Assembly (NCBI GenBank): GCA_019454045.1
Contig: SKCR01033660.1
Coordinates: 496,001-560,000 of the forward strand
Source: Zanthoxylum bungeanum
Taxonomy: Eukaryota; Streptophyta; Magnoliopsida; Sapindales; Rutaceae
Direction: 5' to 3'
Length of the DNA stretch: 64,000 bases
Shown here: positions 1 through 20,419 of the stretch, piece after piece
How the letters are laid out: each line of letters opens with the position of its first letter
How positions within the stretch are numbered: the stretch's first letter is position 1
Notes under the pieces: generated by a model
What the model was told of the DNA's origin: nothing
The model's database searches: none
The model's input: the letters and a program-made list of their open reading frames with translations, nothing else
Position numbers and translations under genes: made by a program

Positions 1-21
1 AATTGGATTTTACTTGAATAG

Positions 22-225
22 GATGGAAGAATATGGAAGGAGCGAGTATCAGCGGGCATGAGAAGGAGAGGTGACTTACCAGTTATGAAAGGAGGGCCCC
101 TTGAACCTGAAGCTGTTGGGACAAGACCACGCACGACACATTCTAATCGCTTAATACCATCTATCAGTGCCCCGGAACACAATTTACTAAAGCTGCTTGA
201 AGAATGTAATGCTTCTGGGATCTAA
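22..225 (+). CDS. Last exon of an unrecognised gene (5' part off the left edge)
   Basis: An open frame runs from just after an intron-like AG at 20-21 to a TAA at 223-225 and encodes 67 residues. In the same frame a TAG lies directly before it, as expected if the preceding bases are intron. The peptide is basic in its first third, with an MRRRG stretch and an RPRTTH stretch, and ends with a leucine-rich, probably helical tail, NLLKLLEECNASGI. I do not recognise the family. The next few hundred bases are AT-rich and fit a 3' UTR. The exon call rests on codon-like composition and the acceptor-like border only. It could also be a relic. Confidence 0.5.
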   Translation, partial: DGRIWKERVSAGMRRRGDLPVMKGGPLEPEAVGTRPRTTHSNRLIPSISAPEHNLLKLLEECNASGI

Positions 226-1119
226 AACTTGGTACAGAATCTTGATCTGTTATTTCTTCTCATTTCCCCTTATTTGTGTTTATGTGTTTGACCATTTTGT
301 ATACTCAGTTGGATTTATGTAGTTCTGGATCAACCATTGTAAAAGAATGTATATGTAATATGCAATCAATTATATCACAGTTTCCCCCAAATTTCCTCAA
401 GTCTGAAAATTATGGATTGAAACCCCTAATATGTTTTCAAAGTTTTGAGCTTGTTTGTTAATTGTTATTGCTAGTTTCATGAATCATGCAGGATGGTCGA
501 AGAAGGGAGTGTGGATAAAGGGGTATTTTTGGATTTATGTGGTGGGTATTAAAAGAACAAAACAATTCAAATTTTTAAGAACAATTATATGGAGACTAAT
601 CAGGATAAAATCACAATTAAAACGACTTCGTTTTGGTTCATTTATTTTTATTTATCATCGAAATGACGTTGTTTTGATGATAATATTGTTTCCGTTTTAT
701 CATGGTTTAATCTTCTGAACATTTTTGAATTTTTAACGCGTTTACTTACATATGTGAGTTGATGAGATAAACAATTAGGAGAAATAATTCCATTAGAAAA
801 TGAAATATAAAATCTTATGTTGATAACAAGTGGTTTAGGTTTGAACCCGCTCACATGGGGTGATGAGTGAATGAATTTGTCGACTAAATTAATTAAAAAA
901 GAAAGTTAAAATAATCAACGTATCTTAAAAATTAGTTATCTTTACTAAGTTTACATCTCGTAAAAATTTATGAAATTTCTAAATCATCATGTGTTGGAAT
1001 TTTCAATTACAGTGTTAGTATCAATACACCACCAACATATGAGTGCTTGGTCAATCCAATTTCCATTGCCAGCCAAAGGGAAAATGATGATCGGATCCCC
1101 TCCATTTTAAGAAACTTAG

Positions 1120-1545
1120 GCCGAGTTTAGTAAAGAATATTACAAAAAATGTATAAACTATTGTGAAATAAAAACTAAAGTATAAATTAATATAGGAAAA
1201 TAATATCAAGTTGTGAAATTGTGACTGAATTTGGTAAAGAATATTACAATGAGAGTATAATCTGGCTTATAAGATGTGGAATATAAGTCAAAGTATAAGT
1301 TACCGTAAAAAAATAATCTCATGTTATGAGATTATGATTTTATGAAAATATAAACTAACGTTAATTATATATTTAGTGTACAGCTTATGCATTAGTTTAT
1401 AAACTCGTTAAACTCTACATCAAACCGTGCTTATAATATTATGAGAGTATAAACTAACGTTAATTATGTGTTTGATGGTGTACCATTTAAACATTAGTTT
1501 ATACGCTAACTTATATAACTTATCAAACTCGTGACTTAAGCTCCA
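1120..1545. repeat. MITE-like block with internal duplication and inverted ends
   Basis: Two word sets recur at spacings of roughly 100-110 bases: GTAAAGAATATTACAA (near 1133 and 1234) and TATAAACTAACGTTAATTA (near 1350 and 1450). The outer ends are loosely inverted: CCGAGTTTAGTAAAG on the left, and on the right a reverse complement reading CGAGTTTGATAAG. Flanking target duplications are not clear. It is probably a degraded DNA transposon derivative. Confidence 0.45.
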
Positions 1546-2697
1546 AATACTTGCTGTCATGTAACATGAATCAAAGTGAAAAACATCATCACTCGCCCGG
1601 TGTTGAGAGGATTCTTCAGATTTTCAACTCTCATTTGTATTCCAATGTTCATGCTTTCTTTGAGTTGGCTGCTTTATGAAACAATGAATTTAGTGCAATA
1701 AAAATGCAAGATTTTGGTGAATTTTATTTTAGATGATTGTGTTATATTTGTTTATATAGATTGTCCTTGATAATAAATCATATCACTACTATTTTTATAT
1801 AATAAATTATTTAGTGTTTATAGAAATTTTAGAGTTTCATAAAGAAATAGATCACTTGAATAAAATCTATTAATTAATCCCTTTAATAAATTGGGCTTAG
1901 TGAGGGTAGCTGTAACAAACAAGTGGGATGTCCAACATACGAATTTGGGCCGGGCTTGGGCCATGAGTTTTGTTTCACTTCAAAGGAATATATTAAATAT
2001 TTATTCTGTCAGAAATTATCAGTCAAAGATTGAGTTAAGTATAAATTTATTCGAAAATTTTAAATTACTTCATTTTTACATCACTAGACAGTTTCATATT
2101 ATTCATAATTGTACCCAATTAGACAGTTTCATAATTATTATTTTGATTGAAATGACCATTTGCCTTATACCCTTATCCAACTCCCTCTGGAAATAAAGAA
2201 AGCAAATCACAAGTCCAAACTCATTGCCTATTCTATCTACACATTACAACAAAAAATATCCATAAACAAACCATAAATATTATGCACTCAAGCAATAATT
2301 CAAATGTAGATTTTTATGATGGAGTTAGTAAAGTGTCAAAAGTAAAATGCAAGCCAAAATTTTATCATTGTCGTGTCCAAGAAGTAGTAATGATATCTAT
2401 TACATTATAGAATCCTAATGCAATGTTTTGGTCATGCGGAAAGTTACAAATGAAGATCTAATAAACCCTAATCATACTCAAAATTGGATGATAAAAGAAG
2501 ATGAATACTCATAGTCAAATGATATTGTGATGAAGATATACAAGAAATTAAAGGGCATGGAAAAGAAAATAGACATATCTATTCAAATTTGTACGTGGCA
2601 TTGTACAAACATATCTTAAATATATAAGACATAATCATAAGTTTCCAAAATATATCCAAATCTTTGACTATTCAAAATTTATGAGTCTAGCTCATGC

Positions 2698-2912
2698 AAG
2701 AGCATTTTCACCGCCCCCAATGGGTGTGGCTTGGTGGTGAAGGGTCCAGAATCTCACCTTAAGGTTCTGGGTTCGAATCCAGGGGGTACAACTTCTTGTA
2801 AGAGCCTGGGGTAGCCGGAGGTTTTACCTGCGCCGCGGCCCAGAATGGGTGGTTTGGTGGCGGGGTTCCAACGATTTCAAAAAAAAGAAAAAAAAAAAAG
2901 AGCATTTTCACC
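2698..2912 (+). mobile_element. tRNA-derived SINE with 15-bp target duplication
   Basis: The unit at 2713-2897 has an A-box-like segment (TGGCTTGGTGGTGAAG) and a B box (GGTTCTGGGTTCGAATCC), a TTGTAAGAGCCT core and an A-rich tail. It is bracketed by perfect copies of AAGAGCATTTTCACC at 2698-2712 and 2898-2912. Tail and duplication are what target-primed reverse transcription leaves. Further, more diverged copies of the same family lie near 9.4, 21.7, 45.5, 45.85 and 52.3 kb. This one looks the youngest, because its duplication is intact. Confidence 0.9.
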
Positions 2913-4075
2913 CAAAGAGTTACCTAGCATCAAACATATTACTATTGATCTTGAGATTGAGCCATTGATGATGGAGTTTGTAAGGCTTGTTGAGAAGGTT
3001 GAGATTGCTTCAATATTTGTGCTAGAGTTATAATAAAACCCACAAAAAAAATACAATATATTAATATACGAATACTAATAATGAAAAAATTAATTATCAA
3101 ATTATAAATGACTAAATTTCCTCTTACTATTGGAACCAACTTCTGAATTCAAACCATTTTCCTTCCTCTTAGACTTAGTGAACTTCTTACTGCATTAGAA
3201 GCTTCACCATTTTGTTTTCATTTGATATCATGTATCAGTGTAAAACTCAAGAACAATGTATAATGCATATAAACACAAAGTTACTTAGTTTCTTCTTACT
3301 CTTTACTTTGAAACTGTTAGTTGCCCTAAGCCTAAGCTACTCGCCGTTGCCTAAAAAAAAAATATAACTAATATCAGTCAGTTATGTGTTGATGGACAAC
3401 CCCAAACATTATGGTTTGTGCAATTATAAAATGAGAAAAATAGAGTGTTATATTAATCATACTTGGTGACGCTGCTATCCCCAAATATGATATTCTTCCA
3501 ACCAACTCGCGAAATTAAAACCCTAAATACGATATTGTTCCACCCAAATCGTCTAACTCAAAGTCTTTTTCTTGAGAAGATTGGAAAGATTTTGGTGCAA
3601 AAAATAGCAGTTTCAGAAGGGAAAATATGTCTTCCCCATACACACAAAACAAAATAAGAAAATGGAGTTGAGTGATCAGCCACTTCGTGTGCTTTGCCTT
3701 TTGTTACCATGAAACGATGCAGTTTCATTCCATCGCAAACAATGCATTTCAATGATAGGTGTCAAGATTAATCTGGCATTGTGACGTCATGCTTATATAT
3801 ATTTAATGTTTTGAGTGTAAATTTGAAATGACAAATATAAAATTAAACTAGTTTAAAATTTTCCGATAAATTTATAATTATTGGGTGGATAAATAATAAT
3901 ATCCCTTAATTTTCTTTTTATTTTTTTTTTAAAATAATTGAACATGTGACACTAAATAATTGGACAACAGTAGCATATAAGTTTTTCTCCGAAGTCAGAG
4001 AAATAAATAAAAAGAGAAACACGCAGCAACAAAACTCGTATATTTTCCTCTGAATATTTGGTGTGTCGGATCGCC

Positions 4076-7000
4076 ATGGCAGCTCTGCAGTACTTGGAAA
4101 CTTTGCGTAAATCCCATCCGGAGCTGGGCGAGTGGTACAATGCCTTGGAAGATCTGTACCAGAAGAAGCTCTGGCACCAGCTCACCCTCAAGCTCGAACA
4201 GTTCGTTGCTCTTGCTGTCTTTCAGGTCTCCTTCTCTTTCTATTTCTTCAATTTGGGTTTTTGTAGATCTCGAGCCTGTTGTTGATTTCGATTAGGGTTT
4301 TAATTCGGCACTTGGGTTACTTTTAATTGCTTTTCGATTAGGCTTTCTAGGGTTTGTTGAACTTGGATTTGGTTTGGGTTTATGGGATGATATGGTTTTG
4401 TAAATGTCTCTTCTCTGATAGAACGAGGAGTTGGGTTTTCTTGGACTGAACAATTTAGGGGGTGTGTTGTGTTAGAATGGTCCGCTTACTTCGTTTGAAA
4501 CTTTTATTTTCAAATGCCTTGCAAGTTTATTTTAAGTATTTCAGAGTATGTGTAACAACTTAAAATTGCTTGACCTTTTGTATCCATTGGATTTTCGGTT
4601 TCTAGGCAATATATGAAGGTCATGGACTGAGTGTTGCATGTATATTCAAATTTTAAGGCGATTAGGTTCTCCAGAAAATGAAGGGTTAATTTGCTTTAAT
4701 GCAATTGGTAAGGAAGCAAGTTATGCTGTCTGACCATATCTGGCTTGAGTTTGAAGTTGTCTTGGGTTGGTCAAGTTTGGTTTTTAAAAATGTGATAAAA
4801 ATTTTATATTTTTTTCTTGATGCTTAGTTTTCCTTCAGTGTAAGATATTGATTGAATGAGGTTAGTCTACTTGTATTAAACTTTTCATCTTTCTCCAGTT
4901 TCAAGAAAGTAAACTAACTATTTTAGAGAAATTTATTTGATGGTTATAATAGTAACTATGTATGCTCAGTATGAAACTCAAGGAAACTAATTTGTGCAAA
5001 ATAAAGACTTTCATCTGAATGATGTGGCCTTCTAAATTCAATCAAGTGACGCTAATTTGTTCCTTTTTTTTCCTAGCCTTTAAAATATGCTACAGGTGAT
5101 TACATGTATGGTTTATTAGGCCTACTAACAAATGCAGGGAACTAAAAGGGTTCGAGGAGGTTTGGATTGTAAAATCTAGGATTTTAGATTTCTCCTTGTA
5201 TTGTATCATACATTTAGCCTTATGGGTTGTGCTTTTTGGAGCATCAGATCAATTATAGATATCCAATTTTCGTATTCATTTTAATATTCTTGGAGTGCAC
5301 CTTGTGATTTATGTACCCCAGCCACATCACCCAAGAATGCAGGATAGATATATTTGTCCGATCTTCTGTTGAAATCAATTTTTATGTGGACCACTAATTA
5401 GTTAGCTATTTCACATCTAGAAAGTGCCATGATCTGCTGCTACATTTTTTGTCTTATTTTTGTGATTATTCTGTTACTTGGGTTATGATGCTGATCTCTT
5501 TGGTCTGCTTTGCTCAGTTTCTCTTTGTTATTTTATTTTATTTTTTTCTCTTTGGCTTCTTTTCATTAGTAATTAACTTATATTGTGATATGTTTTAATA
5601 TTAAATTTCAGGTTGGTGATGCTTTGATTCAGTTATACCACAACTTCATAACTGATTTTGAGACAAAGATCAATCTTCTCAAGCTTGCACATTTTGCTGT
5701 TATTGTTTCTCGGCAATATCCTGAGAAACAAGCAGCAATTAGTTATCTTGAGGGAGTGATAGAAAAACTTCGAGCAACTGGTGAACAGCGCATAGAGGAG
5801 CCAATCCTTTACATTAAGATGCAGATAGCCATGTTCAAACTTGAGCAAGGAGAAAAAAAGGAGTCCAAAAAACTTCTCGAAGATGGAAAGAGTACACTTG
5901 ACTGCATGACTGACATTGATCCATCTGTATATTCCAGCTATTACTGGGTTTCATCTCAGTACCATAAATTTCACCAGGAATTTGCGGAATTCTACAAATG
6001 TGCTCTTCTCTATCTGGCATACACATCAGTGGAGTCTCTCTCAGATTCTTTCAAGCTCGTATGTGCTTTTATTTCTGTTGAGCATTATTAGAGAAGTGTG
6101 AGGCCTTCTCTAATACTTTTCCTCATGCTTTCTCTCCTCAAGATTGTATTTACAATTCACATTGTCTTATCATGTCAAGTTTGTTATCATGATAATTCCG
6201 AATTGTTGGTTATTGAGACAGATTAATATTTAGGGATAGATATCACCCTTCTTTTTAACCTTTCAAAAAAAATTTCAATTGATCGAAGTCTTTCTATTTG
6301 GAATCGTCTTAGGTCTAATTCCTATCACTTAGCTGGATGGTTCGTTGCATTATTAGCCAAATTTACTTTGAAAAACTAGTAAACTAGAGTTACATTTGTT
6401 TTCTATGTAGTCACTAGTCAGTAGTCTTTCAGGAAATATGAAATTTTTTTGGACATGAATGAGTATTTAGTTAATCATTTGTAGCAAGAAATGAGAAATT
6501 TAACTGTTTTTCTTTTTCCAATTATAGTTTCTGAATATCAAGTTTTTTATGTTGTTTGTTCTGTGTAATCATTAATGTTTTAAATTATAGGTTACCATAT
6601 GTTCACTGATAATAATGCTTATGTGGTGCTTTGCTTTATTCTCCATCATGCAATGTTAATATTTGGATGCTTTTCTAATATATTTTAGGATTTGGCATTT
6701 GATCTCTCCCTTTCTGCACTGCTGGGAGATAACATCTACAACTTTGGGGAACTGCTTGCTCATCCTATTGTAAGTATGCCTCCTCTAAAGATGTTGGTTT
6801 TCATGCAATTTTCCTTTTCATTTGTACTTGTTGTACTTAGATGAGTCACGAGAGACATATTTAACTGCAATTTTGTTATTTCAATCAAGTTAAGTTGATG
6901 GTATTGAATGATCACTTCACCTAATAATATAACCTGTGCATTCTCAAATTTCTCAGCAATTTTTTTTTTTTTTTATTTCCAATTTTAAAAACTTGTTATA

Positions 7001-8573
7001 TACTTATATATTATTGCCACTGTGGTGGTTGTCACTTGCATGGAAAATATGATTCATATTGGTGCATGTTTATTTAGTATTTATAAATGTGAACCATCAT
7101 ATATAGGCACACATAATATGTGCACTCATTGGTAAATATAGTTGTGAGTTGTGACGATGTCCTATTTGTGGTCTGGTTGGTAGTCCTAATTGTGCCTTTG
7201 TTCATACATTTGTTGTTTTTTGCCATGTGCTATTATGATTTTGCTAGAGATAGTATACATTTCCAGAAGTTTATACTCTGTTAGGAGTGGTATGAAGTCT
7301 TGCACCAGAAGTGGAGAATTGTTATCACGGAATTCCTTTACGTTTCTGATAATCATTTCGTGATGTTTTGAGGTGATTTCATTGATATTTTTTGTTTTGC
7401 TTGAGATGACTGCTGCTTTTAACTGGTTTTTACAGATAAAGAGTCTTACAGGAACAAAGGTCGAGTGGCTGTACTATATTCTCGAGGCTTTCAACTCTGG
7501 TGACTTGGTTCGCTATCAAGAGTTATGTCGTGTACACAATGCTGCCCTGAGTGCGCAACCAGCACTAGTTGAGAACGAGAAGAAGTTATTGGAAAAGATT
7601 AACATTCTCTGCCTGATGGAAATTATCTTTAGGTATTTATATTTTAGCTATATCATTTTTGTTTTAATATTTTCTCTGCTTTGTTTCTGACCTGAACTGA
7701 GATGTTTGTCTTTCTAGCCGACCTTCTGAGGACCGGACTATTCCATTAAGCATCATTGAAGAGCGCACAAGACTTTCTGTTGAGGATGTTGAGCATCTTC
7801 TCATGAAGTCTCTTTCGGTGAGCCCCTAGCTACTTTTATAGTTGTACATTTATCTCTGTATTTGAACAAGCACCCTCTTTGATTGGCAACAAGTAGCTTG
7901 AACGCACTGTTCGGCATGATGTGGGGTACGATGCTGTTGACATGGGTGATGATTATGATTGCTTGCCATTTGAAAATTATTTAAAGGTTAATGAGAAATC
8001 CTCTTAACATAGCATGTTATCTGTTGGTAATTGGTGAAATCATCTGACGTGACATTTTAAAATGCGGTTGGTTTATGCCCATATAAATCATATGACGTGT
8101 TAAGTTGTCTTATGGTTCAACATTAGTAACTTGATACTCTGTTTCGCTTCTCCACCGGTAAGACCTATCAATATAAAGTTATAATTATGGTAATGACATA
8201 TTTATATGTAGAATTTGAGCATATTCTATTTATTTCCCAAGTTTGCTATTGCCTATTGATTAAATGGTTTAAATGCTGGGAGATTTTACCATGGAATCAA
8301 GTAGAAATTCTCTTGATGTAATATTTAGTTTTTGTCTCTAATGGTTGTCTATTCAATGATATAAACATTGGGAGAATCTTACCGCAGGTTCACCTCATAG
8401 AGGGTATAGTCGATCAAGTTGAGGGCACGGTACACGTGTCCTGGGTACAACCAAGAGTTTTGGGAATCCCGCAGATCAAATCCTTGAGTGATCGGCTGGA
8501 CAATTGGTTGGACAAAGTACATACCGCTTTATTATCCATCGAAGCTGAAACACCCGATCTCGTTGCATCATAA
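4076..8573 (+). CDS. RPN9: 26S proteasome non-ATPase subunit RPN9 (PSMD13 homologue)
   Basis: RPN9 is a PCI-domain subunit of the 19S lid of the 26S proteasome and helps assemble the lid in cytosol and nucleus. Six exons join in frame: 4076-4225, 5612-6058, 6689-6769, 7436-7632, 7718-7817 and 8388-8573, giving 386 residues, the length I recall for Arabidopsis RPN9. Recognisable stretches are MAALQYLETL at the start, DLYQKKLWHQLTLKLEQF, DALIQLYHNFITDFE, LLYLAYTSVE, NFGELLAHP, LCRVHNAAL and the PCI/winged-helix end HLIEGIVDQVEGTVHVSW. All introns are GT-AG. The ATG at 4076 was chosen because it opens the conserved N-terminus; no upstream in-frame ATG is needed. An extra 90-nt open cassette lies in the last intron and is listed separately. 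Confidence 0.96.
7897..7986 (+). other. Possible in-frame cassette exon in RPN9 intron 5
   Basis: Exactly 90 bases, open for 30 codons, sit between an AG (AAGTAG, ending 7896) and a GT (AAGGTTAATG, from 7987). The flanking RPN9 exons join in phase 0, so inclusion would add 30 acidic, Asp/Tyr-rich residues between KSLS and VHLIEG without shifting the frame. From memory, the Arabidopsis protein lacks this insert. The polypyrimidine tract is weak. It may be an alternative exon or chance. Confidence 0.35.
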
Positions 8574-9317
8574 ATTTTCGTACGTTATTTCCTTTCTGCT
8601 CGTTATATAACAATATCATTGAGAAAACAAAGTGGCGGCAAAGAGGAGAAATACTGTTTATTATGTTAGGGGCTCAGCTCATGTCCTTTGTTCAATTTTA
8701 GTGTCATTTGGTATGGTAGTAGATTCTCTCAGCGACATGTTGAAATTTCCTTGGTTACAATCAGAAATCATCTTACATTAATTTCAGTTTAGACTATTCA
8801 TTTTATGTGGATTGCATCTGTGTGTCCAACGGGGGCTTTTAATTTAGTTGAGATGAACTTCATTTTATTTGAAAAACAGCTGTGCAAACTTTTCAAGCTT
8901 GTGAGACAAGCAATCTGGAATTTGTGTTTGGTTGAGGTTGATTCTATGATTTAGTAAAAACTTATGGCTATGTTTTATAACAGCAAGTAGAATTTATATT
9001 TTATATTCAGTAGTAGTTTATATAAATTATTGGAATATTTTAATTTAAATAAAATAACTATTTTTTTTCCAATTTAGTTTGATATTGAATATTAGTTGAA
9101 ACAATCAAACAAATGTTGGAATAAAATTTTAAGTAATGTGACCAAATATGAGTTAAATATTTAGCCCCCAAAACTAATCCAAATCCCACACTATTCATGC
9201 TCCCAAATATGGCCTTAGCATTTTGCTATCCACTAGTTAAAATAATAGTCGAATTTCTATTGGGCTAATGTCCCCCTGTGTGCTTAGTGAATGGTTTTTC
9301 TTTTATAGTTTGGAAAG

Positions 9318-9524
9318 TTATACACAGGAGGTCCCAAAGATGCGTGGCTTGGTGGTTACTGGTGTAGGGTTTACTATCTCACCTTGAGGTCTTAGGTTCG
9401 AATTCAAGGAGTGTATTTTTTGTAAGAGCCTAAGACAGTTAGGGTTTTACCTGCTCTTTTTAAACCCGAAAATGATGGTTTGGCGGCGAGATTTCCTACA
9501 ATTTCAAAAAAAAAAATTATACAC
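9318..9524 (+). mobile_element. SINE, second copy
   Basis: Same family as the copy at 2.7 kb: GCGTGGCTTGGTGGTTACTGG, then a B box in TCTTAGGTTCGAATTC, then TTTTGTAAGAGCCTAAGACAG, a GGCGGCGAGATTTC segment and an A-rich tail. TTATACAC at 9318-9325 recurs at 9517-9524 as the core of a slightly diverged target duplication. Confidence 0.8.
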
Positions 9525-10011
9525 GAGAGTTATTTATTTAGTTTTTTAATAATAATTTTTTAGTAGGTTCAAAATTTAAAATCTTATTGTATTCCAGCTC
9601 CCCAACTAATCTAATTGCCTAGCTGGAATTTTAAAAAATGATAATATTTTATTGAGCGAAGAAATTTGTATGCGTCCAAGTACACTTCACACTTTTTCTT
9701 AAAAAAAAAAATTATTGCTAAAATATCCACCAACTTAAATTGCTAATAAAGTAGAATTGCCATTTGCAAAGCCACAATTGGTCGGGAAAGACTGATTAGA
9801 GATTCGTAATGAAAAATTATCTTGAATTCTATCCGATTTTTTATTCAAGAGGAAAAACTTATATTTCAATTCCGCTTATTTATGTAAGTTAGAATATTTT
9901 TCCATAATCGATCGTGTTAGGTCTTGCTAACCATATAAAACTCATTGAATTTCAATGCATTTAGCCGACCCTTAATAGAAAATTTTTGGTTTAGTTTGAT
10001 TTGGTTGGCAG

Positions 10012-10553
10012 TAGGGGTGGCAAAACGAATCAACGAATCGAATTTGTATCGAATCCTAAACGAATCGAATCGAAATGTGATGGATTCGTATTCAATTCGT
10101 TTATTAAACGAATCCTAATTTCAGGATTCGTATTCGATTCATTTATTAAACGAATCGAACAAGAAAATATTTGTTTAGTCATTATATTATTTAATATCAT
10201 AATTTACCATAGTTGATTTACATTAATTCTTCATAAATATATACATATAAAATATGTAATTAATATATTTATTAAAAATACCTCACCAAATATCGAAAAT
10301 ATTATTTTTTTTTATGATAATTACTCATAATTTTTTGAATCTTCAATGAAAAATAACAATAACTAGTAAAAGAAAATAATAAAACGAATCATAAATGAAT
10401 CAATGAGCTTAAATTCGTATTCGATTCGTTTAATAAACGAATCGAATCGAATTGACCCATTTATTAAACGAATCCATTTTTCAAACCCGTATTCGCTTTA
10501 AAGCGAATCGAATCAAACGAATAAAGGAATCCTGACCCAAATTGCCACCCCTA
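10012..10553. mobile_element. hAT-type MITE, TAGGGGTGGCAA family, copy 1
   Basis: A 542-bp element begins TAGGGGTGGCAA and ends TTGCCACCCCTA, a perfect 12-bp terminal inverted repeat. It is flanked by GTTGGCAG on the left and ATTGGCAG on the right, which match in 7 of 8 positions and fit the 8-bp target duplication of hAT transposons. Inside are many copies of the words ACGAATCGAATC and TTTATTAAACGAATC in both orientations. There is no transposase frame, so it is non-autonomous. Confidence 0.85.
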
Positions 10554-11061
10554 ATTGGCAGTGATTGAATTTTTTTTCTTCCCACTTATCAAAAATAGTT
10601 TTGGTGGGTTTATTTTAGTAAATAGTATCGGAAGAATTTAATTATGTGAGGGCATATTTGGTACTAAATTGAGTGTAGATTAAAATTCTAAATATTTAGA
10701 GCGGAGATACTAATACTCGTATCTTACCTATCCAATAAGTATAGAATACCCTTAATGTAGGCCATCTCCACGGTAAAAACGATGCCTAAAATCATAGCTA
10801 TCCAACACTGACACTTTCCCAAACACCATCATTGCCAAGGCTCGAAAATCAAATTAAACCATTGAAGAAGACTAAGGGTAAACTGAACTTATTAAATTAA
10901 AAAATTTCACAAAGACGATCCTTAGTACATGACCATTTTGCCCCTCCTTTTACAATAAAACACAATAATTAAACATGTCCAACATTAGTATTACATAAAA
11001 TTTCCATCATTAATTGGAACATAATTGATTCTGGTACCAAAAAAAAGATTCAAAAAGCACA

Positions 11062-18806
<7,745 letters not shown>

Positions 18807-20419
18807 CCTCCAAAATAATAACCAACCACTATGTCTTCAGATATAGAATCAAACTCTTAAGTTGTTAAAAGCCACTCACATCATATGGATCAAAACAGAA
18901 AGATTTTCCATCTGATCATCCCAATGAAAGTTAAATTAGGTATTCTATGAACTTCCCATGATGTAGACCTACAAATCAAAAGCAATAGTAGTCACAAAGC
19001 AGCCGCATTCTTTGAATGCCTTCAAAGTTAAAAGAATTAATCCACAAACTAATCAAATTCGATCATTCAAAGTACCAGCATGACATGACTATTTGCAAAA
19101 ACACCCAAAACCCATATATAATTGGACCAAATCCAATGAAACGAGAGTCAAATAAAGGAAAAATAATCCAAACTTGATTAACTAATGTACACTATTCAAA
19201 ATTTCAAACAACAAACGCATCAACTTGATATATAATTAAAAATAAAAAAAATAAAAAAAATTGAATCCTTGCCAAAGTCCAACCACTACTTTTCAGCTCA
19301 TCGAAACAGTCAAGATCATACATCTCCGTTTGTAATTTAACTGCTTTCAAGCTTTAAACCGTCCCGGCAAAAATCCAAAACCGCCATTTATGTCAGTCCA
19401 AACATTGAAAATATCAGAGTCAACCAAATGGTTTAAAAAAAACCGAAGACTAATTCGAACAAAGAAACATACACAAAACCTTTTTTTTTAAAAAAAACGC
19501 ATAAAAAGAATTTGTTTAAAAACTTCCTTTTTGAAAGAATCTTTGGACTTTCTAGAGAGATAAAAGCTAAAAGAGGGAGAACAGGGAGTTACCTGAAAAA
19601 GGGACAAAATTAAATTGAATTCCGATAACAAAATCATCATCAAAAATATCTAAAAATAATAAAATAAAATCTGGAAGAGCAAAAAAGTTTGACCATATGG
19701 TGAAAACAACAGGTACTAGTGCTCTGAAATGAAATGACCAATAGTAAGTGGGGCCCACTATTCCTTTGTGCTACAGAAGTTCGTGTGTGCGTGATGATAA
19801 AGACGTGTGAGCTCGTGCGGCCGTGTTTCGCACGCGCTGCCTCTGTGGCTTATTATGGTATCCTTGCGTTGCGTGTCATTAATACATGACTGTTGTTGTT
19901 ACGCGCCGCTGAGTAGCGTGTGGCGCACTCTTTTTTTTGGTGCCCATCAGATAAAACATTAAATGTGACTTACTGAGTTTTTATCTTGCCTGAAAAATGA
20001 AAAATGAAAAATTGGATGTTATCTTGACTTACTGGTATTGTTCTCCATGAGAGTGATTCCCAAATTCGGATACATTGGGCCTGCCCCAGTGCCGGGACCG
20101 GGCTTTTGACCTGGGTCTGAAGGCCCGTATTTATGTTATCAATTTTTCCTCTTTTATTACATTTATATTTTTTTTTGAAAACGCGCCGCGAAACCACTTG
20201 AATTAAAATAAGTTGAGCAGATAAATAATATAATAATGCAAAAAAACATAATGTAAAAGAAATAAGAGACGAATATTAGGTCGAATATATGAACTATGAA
20301 GTACAACAGCAAAGCTGTTCTTTATGTGTAGTGTAAAATGTTATCAAAAAATAATAGATACCCCATTATCTTCATAAATTATTGTTGGGGTGTATGTAAT
20401 TAAAGGTAATTTACGGGTG
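18807..20419. other. XLG3 leader/promoter region and upstream DNA
   Basis: Contains the probable XLG3 5' leader and its intron: on the minus strand a CAG|GTAACTCCC donor near 19.59 kb faces AG acceptors just upstream of the ATG. A GC-richer patch near 19.79-19.93 kb, rich in CGCG and GTGCG words, may be promoter. The gene-free rest is AT-rich. Confidence 0.4.

Larger units (their letters stand above)
226..4075. other. Intergenic stretch before RPN9
   Basis: AT-rich DNA without a convincing gene. It holds an internally repeated MITE-like block near 1.1-1.5 kb and a clear SINE near 2.7-2.9 kb. Short open frames around 2.9-3.7 kb show no recognisable domain. The last 120 bases before 4076 should contain the RPN9 leader, but no clear TATA box was seen. 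Confidence 0.6.
8574..11061. other. Intergenic stretch between RPN9 and XLG3
   Basis: RPN9 and XLG3 converge here. The stretch contains the RPN9 3' UTR, a SINE near 9.3-9.5 kb, AT-rich DNA and a hAT MITE at 10.0-10.55 kb. No gene is seen. The last part holds the XLG3 3' UTR. Confidence 0.6.

Noticed and set aside
2845..3139. Short frames around the SINE tail, including a Gln-rich minus-strand peptide
   Set aside because: One frame crosses the SINE poly(A) tail and target duplication. The Gln-rich peptide has no recognisable partner exon.
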